NCBI GenBank assembly: GCA_013306675.1
Contig: JABLUY010000179.1
Span: 1-64,000, forward strand
DNA length: 64,000 nucleotides
Direction of reading: 5' to 3'
Source: Thraustochytrium sp. TN22
Taxonomy: Eukaryota; Sar; Bigyra; Thraustochytrida; Thraustochytriidae
The notes under the pieces were generated by a model. It was not told the DNA's origin. It saw only the letters and a program-made list of their open reading frames with translations, and ran no database searches. Position numbers and translations under genes: made by a program. Positions within the stretch are counted from its first letter, which is position 1, and each line of letters opens with the position of its first letter. Below are positions 8,362-18,102 of this stretch, piece after piece.

Positions 8362-11061
8362 ATGGTGCGCATCCACAGCCAGGGCGGCGGCGGCGCGGGG
8401 CCCGGCGCGGCGCGGGGCGAGGCGATTCGGTCCAAGTGGGAGGTGCTCATGGTGTCGGCGGACCCGAGCGCGCACCAGCGGCTGCAGCTGCAGGCGGAGG
8501 AGCGCGCCATCAGGCAGTCCATCTCCATGGCGGGCCACGGCGGGCCCGTGGACATCGCGCTGGATGTGCTGCCGGCGGCCACGCCGGATGACCTGGCGCG
8601 CCGCCTGCTGTGGAAGTCGACGCAGGGCGAGTCCTACGATGTCATCCACTTTAGCGGGCACTGCGAGGTGGACAACCACATGGTGCGCTTGATTCTGTCG
8701 GAGCTGCACCGTCAGCACGGGCCCGAGGTCGCCAGGCGCGTGCAGTCCAGCAGCGCCAGTCTTTCTGGCATCCACGAGCTCGCAGGCCAGGTCGCGCGCC
8801 ACCTGGAGACGCAGGCCATGACCTGCATGGACGTCATGGAGCCGCCCGGCCTCACCGTGCCCTCGGCGCCGAACGTGGCCGCCAGCCCGGCCGTGGCTGC
8901 TGCGGCCGCAGCTGCCGCGGCTGGCGGCAGCTCGGGTCGACCGACCACGCCGCCACCAGCGACCGGGCGCGGCCTCCGCAGCCGCGACGACGTGGACGTG
9001 GACGCGGACGCGGCCGTGGGCGCCAACGGGGACGCGGAGCTGCTGGAGGCCGATGACGAGGACAACTTCGACGGCATCGAGACCCGCGCGCGCAGCTTGA
9101 GCTGCGGCGACGCGGTGCTCCCTCTGGAGCCGCAGGCGCGCGGCCGTACGCACGCGCGGCGATCGGACGGCGTCGTTGCGGAGGCCATCGCAGGGCCCGC
9201 CGCGGCAGCCGCAGCAGCGGCTGTGGCGGCGGCTTCGGCAGAGGGCGAGGCTGCCGAGGCGGCCAAGTCGCACTCGCTGACGCCCGACTTTAGGCTCGTG
9301 CGGCGCCCCCCCCCGCAGGCGGCCCAGGCCGCGGAGGTGGAACAGCGCGTGGACGACGAGCGGCGCCTGCTGGTGTTCTCGCCGACGACCAAAGGCCCAG
9401 TGGACCCAGCGTCTCCGGGTCCGCGCGGCGCGCCAGACGGCCCGAGCGGCGGCGGAGGCGGCGGCGGCGGTGGCGGCGGCGCGCGGCCTGCCACGCCAGA
9501 CGTGAGCACGGTGGACGTGTGGAGCGACCACGACCCGCTCGTACTGCGGCTGCCGGACGGCGGGCCGCACTCAACGCGCGATATTGTATTGACGAAGAAA
9601 CAGATCCTGGACGCCGGCGTCGGCTCGCTCGCCTTCCAGGTGGACAGCAGTGCGCACGGCATCAACTTCGTGAGCGCCAAGGCGTTCGCCGAGATGGTCT
9701 CGCCGTACGCGCTGGATCTGCAATGTATTCTGCTCAACGCCTGCCACTCGCAGCTCGCCTGCGAGCAGCTGCTGGGCGTTGGCATCCCGCTGGCCGTGTG
9801 CTCGCGGGGCAAGATGTCAGACGCCAGCGCGCTGCACTTTTCGCGCGGCTTTTATGAGGCGCTGGCCTACGGCAAGGGCATCGAGCGCGCGTTCGCGGAG
9901 GGCCGCCACCGCATCAGCGTGCACGCGCGCCCGCGCGCCATGCCGGCGCCGGCGCCGCCTGCGCCCATGGCGCGCCCCATGCCGGGGCCCAGCGGGTCTG
10001 CGCTCGCGCCGTACTTGCGGCACCATGGGGCGCACGCGGCTGCTGCGACGGCCGCGGCCGCGGCGCACGCTGCGCACGCACGCCATGGCCACCCGCAGCC
10101 CGACCTGGAGCATGTGGACGTGGTGTGCCTCTTTCGCGCGAATGGCAGCATGCGTCTGAACCCGGTCTCGGTGCGCCGCCACCACGACATGGACTCGGAG
10201 AACAAGAGTCTTCGCCTCATGATTCAAGAGGGCATGCGTCTCCTCGAAAACCGCGACCGCGAGCTCGCCCGGTTGCGTGACCAGGTGGAGAAGCTGCAGG
10301 AGCGCGAGCGCACCTCGTCCGCGCGTGTTCGCACGCGCGCTGCGGGCGGCGCGGCTTCCGCCTCCGCCTCCGCCTCCGCCTCCGCGTCTTCGTCCACGTC
10401 CTCGACCTCGACCTCAAGCACGGGCGGCCGCGGCGAGCCGACGGTACGCCGCCGCGAATCGACGGGTGTCCGTATCAACACGAGTCGCGCGGCGCCGCGG
10501 CGTACGCGAACATCCTCAGGCACCAAGGCTGCCGCTGCGAGGCCGACATCCAGGACGGCCACGGCTGGCTCTGCCAAGACTAGTGCGACCGCCAAGCCGC
10601 GCGTTCGTACGGCGGCCGGCTTGCAGCGCTCGTCGACACCGGACCTGGCCAAGTCGCCGCAGCGTGCGGACGCCGCACAGGCTGCAGCGCGGCCATCACG
10701 GAGCCGCGGCCCTCGCAACCATGTCTTCACGGCACAGGCTGGCGCCGGCAAGGAGAACGGCACTGGCCAGCAACAGCAGCAGCAATCGCCGCAGCCGAAC
10801 TCCGCCACCACGACGAGCACTCGTCCGCGCAAGATTTTTACCACAAGCACAAGCAGCAGCAGCAACACCACCACCACCACCACAAGTGCCAGCAGTGGCC
10901 CTTCAGCCCCGGCCGGGGCGCCCACTGGCGCTGCATCAGCACAACCGCAGCCGCAAACCTTGCATGGTTTCGGCTCGAGTGTGCCTCGCTTCTACGCGCG
11001 CAACGTGCCACAACCCGGGCGCTACGACTGCGCGTCTCCCAAGACCAAGACGACCTTTTGA
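8362..11061 (+). CDS. CHAT-domain (caspase-like) protein with large internal insert
   Basis: An 899-residue protein. The CHAT peptidase-like fold is recognised by YDVIHFSGHCE (His100) and CILLNACHSQLACEQLL (Cys461), followed by the typical block IPLAVCSRGKMSDASALHF and GFYEALAYGKGIERAF. CHAT relatives such as HetF-associated proteins and separase-like enzymes use this His-Cys dyad for proteolysis. Here the two residues are separated by about 360 residues, of which roughly 240 are Ala/Gly-rich low complexity (about 160-390). After the domain comes a helix-rich, coiled-coil-like segment (LLENRDRELARLRDQVEKL, near 635-655) and a Ser/Thr/Arg/Gln-rich tail. Substrate and role are unknown; there are no TPRs or other partners in the same polypeptide. 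The start was chosen at the second ATG; 8017 is an alternative. Confidence 0.75.
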   Translation: MVRIHSQGGGGAGPGAARGEAIRSKWEVLMVSADPSAHQRLQLQAEERAIRQSISMAGHGGPVDIALDVLPAATPDDLARRLLWKSTQGESYDVIHFSGHCEVDNHMVRLILSELHRQHGPEVARRVQSSSASLSGIHELAGQVARHLETQAMTCMDVMEPPGLTVPSAPNVAASPAVAAAAAAAAAGGSSGRPTTPPPATGRGLRSRDDVDVDADAAVGANGDAELLEADDEDNFDGIETRARSLSCGDAVLPLEPQARGRTHARRSDGVVAEAIAGPAAAAAAAAVAAASAEGEAAEAAKSHSLTPDFRLVRRPPPQAAQAAEVEQRVDDERRLLVFSPTTKGPVDPASPGPRGAPDGPSGGGGGGGGGGGARPATPDVSTVDVWSDHDPLVLRLPDGGPHSTRDIVLTKKQILDAGVGSLAFQVDSSAHGINFVSAKAFAEMVSPYALDLQCILLNACHSQLACEQLLGVGIPLAVCSRGKMSDASALHFSRGFYEALAYGKGIERAFAEGRHRISVHARPRAMPAPAPPAPMARPMPGPSGSALAPYLRHHGAHAAAATAAAAAHAAHARHGHPQPDLEHVDVVCLFRANGSMRLNPVSVRRHHDMDSENKSLRLMIQEGMRLLENRDRELARLRDQVEKLQERERTSSARVRTRAAGGAASASASASASASSSTSSTSTSSTGGRGEPTVRRRESTGVRINTSRAAPRRTRTSSGTKAAAARPTSRTATAGSAKTSATAKPRVRTAAGLQRSSTPDLAKSPQRADAAQAAARPSRSRGPRNHVFTAQAGAGKENGTGQQQQQQSPQPNSATTTSTRPRKIFTTSTSSSSNTTTTTTSASSGPSAPAGAPTGAASAQPQPQTLHGFGSSVPRFYARNVPQPGRYDCASPKTKTTF

Positions 11062-11592
11062 TCGTTTGGCGTCCTGCTGCGTTGCCCATCCCATTTTGCT
11101 CTTCTCAGAGCTCCTGACATGAGTGTATCTTTTGAAAATGCTGGCGTGTGTGTGTAGTAAAGCGTCCCTCGAAAACAGCAAAGACAAAGCTTCCATTTTC
11201 GCGCTTCAAAGGATTTCCGCGGCGGAGGGTGTTTCGTGAATCGAGACAACAAGAATCACACAGAGAGGGAAATACTTGGTGAGGGTGCTATGTATGTATG
11301 GCTAGCTAGCTGGAGCTAGTTTAGCTAAGCTAGAGCTCGCTCAGCTGCGGCGTCGCAGCCAGGGGCCAGCCAGTGCAGTCAGGGCACGCAGCGAATCAAT
11401 CCTACGGATTGCGCCGCGCCCGACCATGTTCAGAGATGTGGATGGAAGAAAGGAGCGTACGGGGAGGGGGGGGGGGCACCCGGAGGCGGCGGCACACTCG
11501 CGTATCTGGTAGGCATGTTCGTGGAGGGCGCGCGCCTGCGACCGTCCCCGCACTCGGGTTCTAGTTTGGGTCGTCGCGGCCATCGCATGCAG
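11062..11592. other. Convergent intergenic region with G-run
   Basis: This lies between the 3' ends of the CHAT gene and the acyltransferase gene. It contains GCTAGCT-type clusters (about 11300-11335) and a run of 11 Gs (11466-11476) with a nearby GGGG that could form a G-quadruplex. No gene seen. Confidence 0.5.
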
Positions 11593-12978
11593 CTACGGAA
11601 GCGCGACGGTGGCAGCGACCGTGGCCACGCCCGTGCTGGCCGCGGCGCCGGTGCCGAAGATGCCAAAGAGGACGTCAAGCAGGCCGCGCTTGCGCGAGAC
11701 GTAAATGAGCAGGCCCAGGACGACGAGCGCGATGCGCAAGTACCAGATTCTCCTCATAAAGGGCACGGGCTCGTACTCGGGCTCCTTGAGGCCGTACGGT
11801 GTCTGGTAGGCGATGGCCTCCTCGGGCTGGCAACCGTAGGCGTCGTCCCAGCTCTCAATGAAGCGCTTGCGCACAAGCTCGACGAAGCTCTCAAAGGTCT
11901 CGTGGTCCTTGGGGTCGACGGGCGTGGAGATGCTCGTGACGCAGACCACGTTGCGCTCGAAGGCGAAGGTGCGCTCGTTGGCGACGAGCTCCTTGTTGGT
12001 GGTGACCACCGTCTGCACCGGGCGCTTGTAGTCGTAGGCCATCTTGAGCACGCCGGTCTTGAGGCGCAGCGGCTCCATCTTCTGATTGCGCGTGCCCTCC
12101 GGGTACACGACGAGGCCCTGGTCGGGGCGCGCCTCCCACTGCGACTGGATGTACTGGCCGAGCGCGTCGCGGTCGATGCCCTTCTTGCGGTTGAAGAACC
12201 ACGTCGAGTGCGCCGCCCACGCGTACATGCTCGACATGGGGCAGCCCAGAATGACGAGCAGTCGCGACAGGTACGCGCCGCCGTTGCAGATGGCCTGGTC
12301 CAGGAAGAAGTCGCCCCAGCTGCGGTGGTTGCACAGGTACATGGCGTTCGGCAGCAGCGTGCTCGACTTGGGCGTGTGCTTGAACTTGATCGCCATCAGG
12401 TCGCCGATGCTCTTGGTCAGGGCGTACGCATTTGCCTTGCCCGTCGCCACCGTGTACAGCAGGTGCACCGGACTGCGTCGCGGTCCTCTCGCCCGTCAGT
12501 TCTCCGCCCTCGCGCCGCCGCCCCGCCTGCCTCCCCGCGCGTCTCCGCGCGCCCTGCTGCGCAGCGAGTCGCTGCCTGCCTGCTTTCCCGCCTTTGTCTT
12601 TGCGCGCGCGCGTGCGCTTCTCGGCCTCGCGCCGCCACGTCGTCGCCCGCCGTCGCCGCCGCGCCGCCCAGGCGGCCGCGGCGCGCGCGGGCGCCGCGCG
12701 CGCCGCCGCGGCGCGCGGCGCCGCGCGGGCGCCGCCGCTGCCGCGCGCCGCCGCCGCGCGCGAGGCCGCCGGCCGCGGCTGGCGCAGGCCCGCCCTGCGC
12801 CGCGCCATGGCATGACGCCCGCCCTGGCCTGGCATGTCGAGCATGCTCGCCATCTCCGCTCGCGCTGCGCGGCGGCGCCGCGCCGCGCCGCGCCGCGCCG
12901 CGCCGCGCGGAGCACTTACCAGAGCACGAACTGCACGTAGGCGTAGAGCAGCACGAAGGCCGGCACGTTGCGCGCCAT
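11593..12978 (-). CDS. PlsC-type acyltransferase (lysophospholipid / 1-acylglycerol-3-phosphate acyltransferase family), one intron
   Basis: Probably acylates a lysophospholipid in the ER membrane. The HX4D motif is in NHRSWGDFFLD (residues about 68-74) and the substrate-binding PEGTR motif in VVYPEGTRNQK (about 144-148), with a C-terminal hydrophobic helix IWYLRIALVVLGLLIYV. The catalytic frame lacks an ATG at its front. Exon 1 (12920-12978) encodes MARNVPAFVLLYAYVQFVL and ends at a GTAAGT donor; exon 2 (11593-12472) starts after a CGCAG acceptor, and both sides are phase 2. The joined product is 312 residues and begins with a hydrophobic signal-anchor, as expected for this family. The exact acceptor lipid cannot be told from sequence. 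Confidence 0.85.
12473..12919 (-). other. Intron 1 of the acyltransferase gene (447 bp)
   Basis: GTAAGT donor at 12919 and a GACGCAG acceptor ending at 12473, with an AACTGACGG branch-like motif about 30 nt upstream of the acceptor. Both flanks are phase 2 and the frame continues. The interior is extremely GC-rich with GCGCC repeats. Confidence 0.75.
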
Positions 12979-14217
12979 GGTGCTCGGGCGGTCGATACCG
13001 TACTGGAGGCGGCCTCCGCGCGAGAGAGAGAGAGAGGAGAAAAGGACAGACAGGGAAAGGGGAAAGCAGCGCAGCCTGCGCAGGAAGCAAGGGCCGCCGC
13101 GGCCGCGACTGCGCACGGCGCAGGCGAGGCGAGGCGGGCCACGTCGCGCGGCGATGCCATCGCCCGCTTCCACGAGGGCACTCTTGCCATTGCTTGCACC
13201 GACGCGTGTGCACCGCGCTGCGTCGCGTGGCGAGCGAGGCGAGGCGAGGAGGGCGGTGGCGTCGCGGAGCGCAGCGCATCGCGCGTGGATTAATTACTAC
13301 CTCACGTTGCACCGCATTGCGTGGCGTTGCGACCGAGTCGGTGGACAGCGGCGGGTCAAGGCTGCGGTTCATTGCAGAGAGCTTTGCCGGGGGGACCGGG
13401 GGCGAGACGACGACAGTCTCACGAGCTGAGGACCGAAGAGGACTCGGACTCGACTCGGAGGCCGTCATCGCGACTCGGACCGAGCGGCGGCCCGGCCCGC
13501 CGGCCCGGTGGGCCCCCCTGGCCGTGGCTTCCGCCCGATTAGCGCCAGGCCCCACGTTCCCGCCGAGGGCCGAAAATCACCGGAATCGGGCATCCCCGCA
13601 GAGCGCCATGCCTTCTAGGGGCGCTCAAGCAGAAATGGGCTCCTGCGGGGGCACCCGCCCGCTCAGTGCTGCGCGCAGGTTTTTCCCCTGGCGGCCATCG
13701 CGGCGGCGGCTGCCCTGGCTCGGCGGCTGCGAAGCGCCGTGAGCTCTGGCGCGGCGTGGAGCGTGCGGCAGCCACCGCGGGGGGTCTAGTGGGCTCTCGA
13801 GCCCCCTCCCCCGGCCCTAGCAGCGCCGCGTCGCCGGGGCGCGCGCCACGTCAAGAGCCATGCCTGCATGGGTGTAGGTGGCCTTGCATCCACAGACCTT
13901 CAACGTGCGGCCGCGGTTGCGCGCGGGTAGGAGCGTGCGGTGGCGGCGGCGGCGGGCGCCGCCACGCGGGCGCGCGGCGCCAGCACACGGACTCCAGTCG
14001 CTCGCGCGGCGCAGCCTCTCGAGGCGCGCGCGAGGTCGCGAGGTGGATCGATCCATCGTGCGGCGGTTATACATCCACGGCGTGACAGGCTGGGCTGCGC
14101 GGGCGGCGAGCGGCGGGCGGCGAGCGCGCGGCGGCGCGCCCCGGGGCGGGCCCGCGCGCTGCGCAAGTGTCGCTCTCGCCTCGCCCCGCCGCGCGAGCAC
14201 AAGCTCGTCAGTAGCCG
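12979..14217. other. Intergenic region between acyltransferase and MULE gene
   Basis: The first 300 bp are the likely acyltransferase promoter (GA-repeat at 13020-13036, CGAGGCGAGG repeats around 13115-13250). The rest is GC-rich, with ACTCGG repeats near 13440-13480, and leads into the MULE gene. I looked for the left terminal inverted repeat of a Mutator-like element here and could not pair any segment with the sequence downstream of 18102. Confidence 0.4.
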
Positions 14218-17200
14218 ATGGATGGCTCGGATGAGTTCGCTGTGTCTGCGGCCGGATCCACGCAATCCACCACGCCGCCCGTGCCGCCCGCGTCGAACCT
14301 ACACCCATCGAAGCTGGACGAGTTCCGTGAGCTGTGCGTCTGCACAGCTTCGGACCGGAAGTCCGGCGAGATCTTCGTCTTCGAGAATCCCTGCGACGCA
14401 GTGGAGATGCTGCGCGCGCTCCAGGTGGACTCGACCATGACGGTCTCCAAAGGCGTCTATTTCAACAAGCGCGATGGTGGGTCTGGATGGACTGGCGGGT
14501 TCTACTCGTTCATCTGGCAGCTGAAGGAAGTCTCTTTCAAGGGCGGCTCGCCGAGCAGGGACGGCAGGCGCGCCTCAGTGCTTTGCATGGAGAAAGACCA
14601 CGCGGAGTCCATGCCTGAGGAGATGGGAATGACTCTCACGGCGCTCAAGCGCAAACGGCCGAAGGATGTTCTTCTCAGAGACGTGACGCGGTGCGAGCAG
14701 GCGCTACTCAATTCAACGGCTGTCCAGACCAGCCGCAACCTCCCAGTTCGGAGTTCTGATCGACACAGATTCTTCAAGACCGACCAGAAGGGAAGCTCAG
14801 ACTCGAGCCACTGGGACAAGCTCGGTCTGGTGGACGGCTCGGACGCGCGCGATCCGGCGGCGCTGAAGCTGAAGTTGGTCTGCAGGTCGAAGGAGGCGAA
14901 GCGGTGCTACGAGAACCCGAGCAAGGACGAGTCGCTCAAGCAGCTAAAACATGCGCTGCACGACCTCTTTGTCCTGCAGGAGCTGCTCCGAGAGATCGTC
15001 GAACGGAGGAACAGCAATGGCGGGCCGGCGCGGCTTCGCATCGGCGCAACGCATTGGAGGTCAAAGTGGTTCGAGGATCGCACGAACGCGCTGCGTCTAG
15101 CTCGTGTCGAAGCCATTCAACGTGGCCGACTCCCTCCTGCGGTGCAAAGAGCACACCCGAGAGAGAACCCCGATGAGCTGCTGGAGAAGATGCATGCATG
15201 CTTCTACCATCTCGGCATGCACGCGAAGTGGCTTCGCAAGGTTGCTCCAAGGGGTGCTGCCTCGTCTGCAGGCTTGGACGCCGCGCAGTCGGCGGCCGTG
15301 GACGCCGCGCAGTCGGCGGCCGTGGATGCCGCGCAGTCGGCGGCCGTGGACGCCGCGCAGTCGGCGGCCGTGGACGCCGCGCAGTCGACGGCCGAGGGTG
15401 CCGCGCTGTCGACGGCCGTCGGCGCGCCTGCGATGGACATCCAGCAGCAAGCCTCAAAGGATACGGCCGTGGTGAATCTCGACGAAGAGCTGGTGCGTGG
15501 CGCGTTCGCGGCCTGCGGTAAGCTTGTGGAAATGGCGCAGACGATCCCGGAGCTGGCTTCGTTCACGCCGCCGCCTCGAGAGAACCTCAACAAGCTGAAG
15601 GGGCGCGCGCCCCGTACAAACCATGACGATGGGTGCGACGTCATGGTGGAGATCAAGTTCTTCAACAACCATCATGGCCTGGCCGTGATCCTGCATGGTC
15701 ACAGCAGGGCGACCAGCGACATGCTGCACACGTGTGGCATTACCGAGCGCCCCCTTGACTGCCGGCTGAGTAGCCACATGAGGCACCAAATCGAGGAACT
15801 CTTTCATGCTGGCTTCACGAAGCAGCAGATCTACGAGAAGCTCACCCAGCCTCGCAGCGTCCAACTTGCTCGCCAAGGACTGCGACACGTTCGCCCCGCC
15901 AGTCGAGACGACCTCCTGAGCATGGCCGACATTGAGTCCATCGAAGCCTCGAAGTGCTGGCAGGGCGTCGCGTGGAGGAACAAGGCCGTCGACGAGGACG
16001 ACGTCATGAACCGTGTCAAGTCAAATCCCAACTTCTACCGGGTGTACAAGCCCTATGGTGTGAGTAAGGATGACTCGCGCTGCGTCGGTATGCATCACTT
16101 CGGAGAGGATGCGGTGGCCCCGAACGACCTGTACTTTATCGCCATGGCGGACGCGGAGATGCTGAGGATGCTGCGAAGCCATGGCTCCCATCTCATCTTC
16201 GACGCCACACACAACGTCAGCAGCAAGGACCAGGTCAAGCTTTTTACGGTCATGGTCGCTGACAGCTACAACCGTGGCCGCGAGGTACTCTTTGTGGTGC
16301 TCAACAGCGAGACGACGGAGACGTACAAGCTTGTTTGGCAAGTGCTGCGCTCACTGCACGGCGGCGCCTCTTGGAAGCCCAACTTTCTCTTCTCGGACAT
16401 GGCCGAGCCTCCGATCAGCGCTGCGTGGGAGGTCTTCGGCAGCATCCCGCGCTTCTGGTGCACGTGGCACTGCGTCAAGGCGATGCACAAAAACATCAAG
16501 CTCAAGGCGAGGGGCAGGATCGGCCCCAACGATCGTGGTGCACAGAGTGATGGCCCGGGTGAGGAGAGTGGGAGCAACAACAGCAGCCGTCCCAGGCGGG
16601 CAACGAGAAGACAGAGTGACAGGGATCGTCTCATCTTCGACGTGTACAACGCGCTGCACATGATGATGTTTGCGGACTCCGAGGAGCGGCTTAAAACGCT
16701 CCGTTTCTACATTCTGGAGCTGCTGCGGAGCGACCACCAGACAGAGCTTCTCGCGTACCTCGAAACGTACTGGCTGGCAGACCTCGAGCCGTGGTGCCTA
16801 GTCTACCGCTCTGCCGCGGTGAACAGTGCAGACGAGGTGATCCGGACCACGATGCTGCTCGAGAGCTGGCATCATAAGCTCAAGGTATACCTCTTCAAGA
16901 ACAAGAGCAACAAGCGCGTCGGGTACCTGCTCTTCAAGCTGGAAGCTCGCCGGCGCACCATGGTGGACCTCATGTACTTGGAGGTGAACGGGCGCACCGC
17001 CCTACCGCGTGCGATGGTGAAATTCACGCCCGAAGAGACCTGGGCGATGCTGGAGGACGCTGCTGAGGATGCATTCGCTGACATCGGCTCTGATGGGGAG
17101 GTCCAGCATGATGTCGGAGCGGCTACAGCTGCAAGCGCCGAGAGCGACGCCGAGAGCGACGGCCCGCTCGGCCTCGTGGGGGAGAGCGAGGATGACGATG

Positions 17201-18102
17201 AGTACGCGAACGCGCAGCGCCACGCATCGCTCGTCGACTCCCTGCGAGATATTGAGCGGAGGCTGGAAGATATCGTGCAAGGCACGGAGCTGGCCGCCGT
17301 CCAGTCCTTGGCTGGACTTGATGCCGTCAAGCAGTCGGCCCTCGCGATCATTGCGAAGGTGCAGCTGATTGCGGGCGGGCAGCATAGCTTAGCGCCTGGG
17401 CCAGTCTCCATGACACCTGATGGCCTCGTACGCATGCCAGAGGACCTCCGGAGCCATCGACGCGCGGACCAGGTCCAGCCACGCTACGATGCTAGGAGGC
17501 CCAGGCAGCGCCTGCGCACGAGCGGGCGGCACCAGGTGATCGCAGCCGAGCGTCAAGCTGAGGAGGAAGCGGCAGCCCATGAGGGTCGTCTCGCTCGCCG
17601 CGGGGACCCTGACGATGAGGAGCTCGATGTCGACAGCACGGGCATCCAGAACTCTCCTTCTGGGGGCAACGCTGCTCACGCGCTGCCACTTATGCCGACA
17701 AGAAACAAGAGAAGGCGTAGGGAGGCTTTTGCCGCACGAAATGAAGCCAGGCGACTCAATGGCGAGTGCTTCAACCCGGGCACGCTTTGCCTCGGCTACC
17801 AGCAGTCCATCAGTGGATTTCTCGATGCCGTCGATCGCATCGCGGCTGGGGACCTTGACGAGAGAGTTGTAGACTCGCAGGACACGGAGCCGAGCGCTAC
17901 GCAAGACGCCGCTTTGACGCGTGGCGAGGGGCTCGACGGCTTCATCGAGTCGAGCGCGTTGCGGGATGTCGTCGAGGTACTCGACCACGCCAGGGAGAAC
18001 GAGCGACGACGCGAACAGGATCAGAGGGACCGCGAGACGAGGCTCCTTGGACTTATGCCCCATCTCCAACAGCCCCATCTTCGTTTCCCACACCGCCACT
18101 GA
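14218..18102 (+). CDS. MULE-type (Mutator-like) transposase, apparently intact
   Basis: A 1294-residue uninterrupted protein. The DDE core of the MULE family is present: D662 in LIFDATHNV, D727 in FLFSDMAEPP, the following CTWHCVKAMHKN block with its C-H pair, and E882 in TTMLLESWHHKLK. The N-terminal third has no domain I can name; a GCDVMVEIKFFNNHHG to ATSDMLHTCG segment (about 480-510) may be a FLYWCH/WRKY-like DNA-binding region before the core. A 24-bp minisatellite encodes Asp-Ala-Ala-Gln-Ser-Ala-Ala-Val units at residues about 354-401. The C-terminal 300 residues are acidic or charged and unrecognised. The frame is open and codon use resembles neighbours, so this is either a young element or a domesticated host gene. 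No terminal inverted repeats were found. Confidence 0.8.
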   Translation: MDGSDEFAVSAAGSTQSTTPPVPPASNLHPSKLDEFRELCVCTASDRKSGEIFVFENPCDAVEMLRALQVDSTMTVSKGVYFNKRDGGSGWTGGFYSFIWQLKEVSFKGGSPSRDGRRASVLCMEKDHAESMPEEMGMTLTALKRKRPKDVLLRDVTRCEQALLNSTAVQTSRNLPVRSSDRHRFFKTDQKGSSDSSHWDKLGLVDGSDARDPAALKLKLVCRSKEAKRCYENPSKDESLKQLKHALHDLFVLQELLREIVERRNSNGGPARLRIGATHWRSKWFEDRTNALRLARVEAIQRGRLPPAVQRAHPRENPDELLEKMHACFYHLGMHAKWLRKVAPRGAASSAGLDAAQSAAVDAAQSAAVDAAQSAAVDAAQSAAVDAAQSTAEGAALSTAVGAPAMDIQQQASKDTAVVNLDEELVRGAFAACGKLVEMAQTIPELASFTPPPRENLNKLKGRAPRTNHDDGCDVMVEIKFFNNHHGLAVILHGHSRATSDMLHTCGITERPLDCRLSSHMRHQIEELFHAGFTKQQIYEKLTQPRSVQLARQGLRHVRPASRDDLLSMADIESIEASKCWQGVAWRNKAVDEDDVMNRVKSNPNFYRVYKPYGVSKDDSRCVGMHHFGEDAVAPNDLYFIAMADAEMLRMLRSHGSHLIFDATHNVSSKDQVKLFTVMVADSYNRGREVLFVVLNSETTETYKLVWQVLRSLHGGASWKPNFLFSDMAEPPISAAWEVFGSIPRFWCTWHCVKAMHKNIKLKARGRIGPNDRGAQSDGPGEESGSNNSSRPRRATRRQSDRDRLIFDVYNALHMMMFADSEERLKTLRFYILELLRSDHQTELLAYLETYWLADLEPWCLVYRSAAVNSADEVIRTTMLLESWHHKLKVYLFKNKSNKRVGYLLFKLEARRRTMVDLMYLEVNGRTALPRAMVKFTPEETWAMLEDAAEDAFADIGSDGEVQHDVGAATAASAESDAESDGPLGLVGESEDDDEYANAQRHASLVDSLRDIERRLEDIVQGTELAAVQSLAGLDAVKQSALAIIAKVQLIAGGQHSLAPGPVSMTPDGLVRMPEDLRSHRRADQVQPRYDARRPRQRLRTSGRHQVIAAERQAEEEAAAHEGRLARRGDPDDEELDVDSTGIQNSPSGGNAAHALPLMPTRNKRRRREAFAARNEARRLNGECFNPGTLCLGYQQSISGFLDAVDRIAAGDLDERVVDSQDTEPSATQDAALTRGEGLDGFIESSALRDVVEVLDHARENERRREQDQRDRETRLLGLMPHLQQPHLRFPHRH
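15277..15420 (+). repeat. 24-bp coding minisatellite in the MULE gene
   Basis: Six head-to-tail 24-bp units of the type GACGCCGCGCAGTCGGCGGC + CGTG. The first four are nearly identical and the last two divergent. The unit length is a multiple of three, so copy-number change keeps the frame. Confidence 0.95.

Noticed and set aside
11515-13293. 592-codon plus-strand frame opposite the acyltransferase
   Set aside because: Antisense to a gene with clear HX4D and PEGTR motifs; composition is biased Arg/Ala.
15277-15420. Regularly spaced repeats as a CRISPR array
   Set aside because: Head-to-tail units without spacers, in a coding frame, in a eukaryotic genome.
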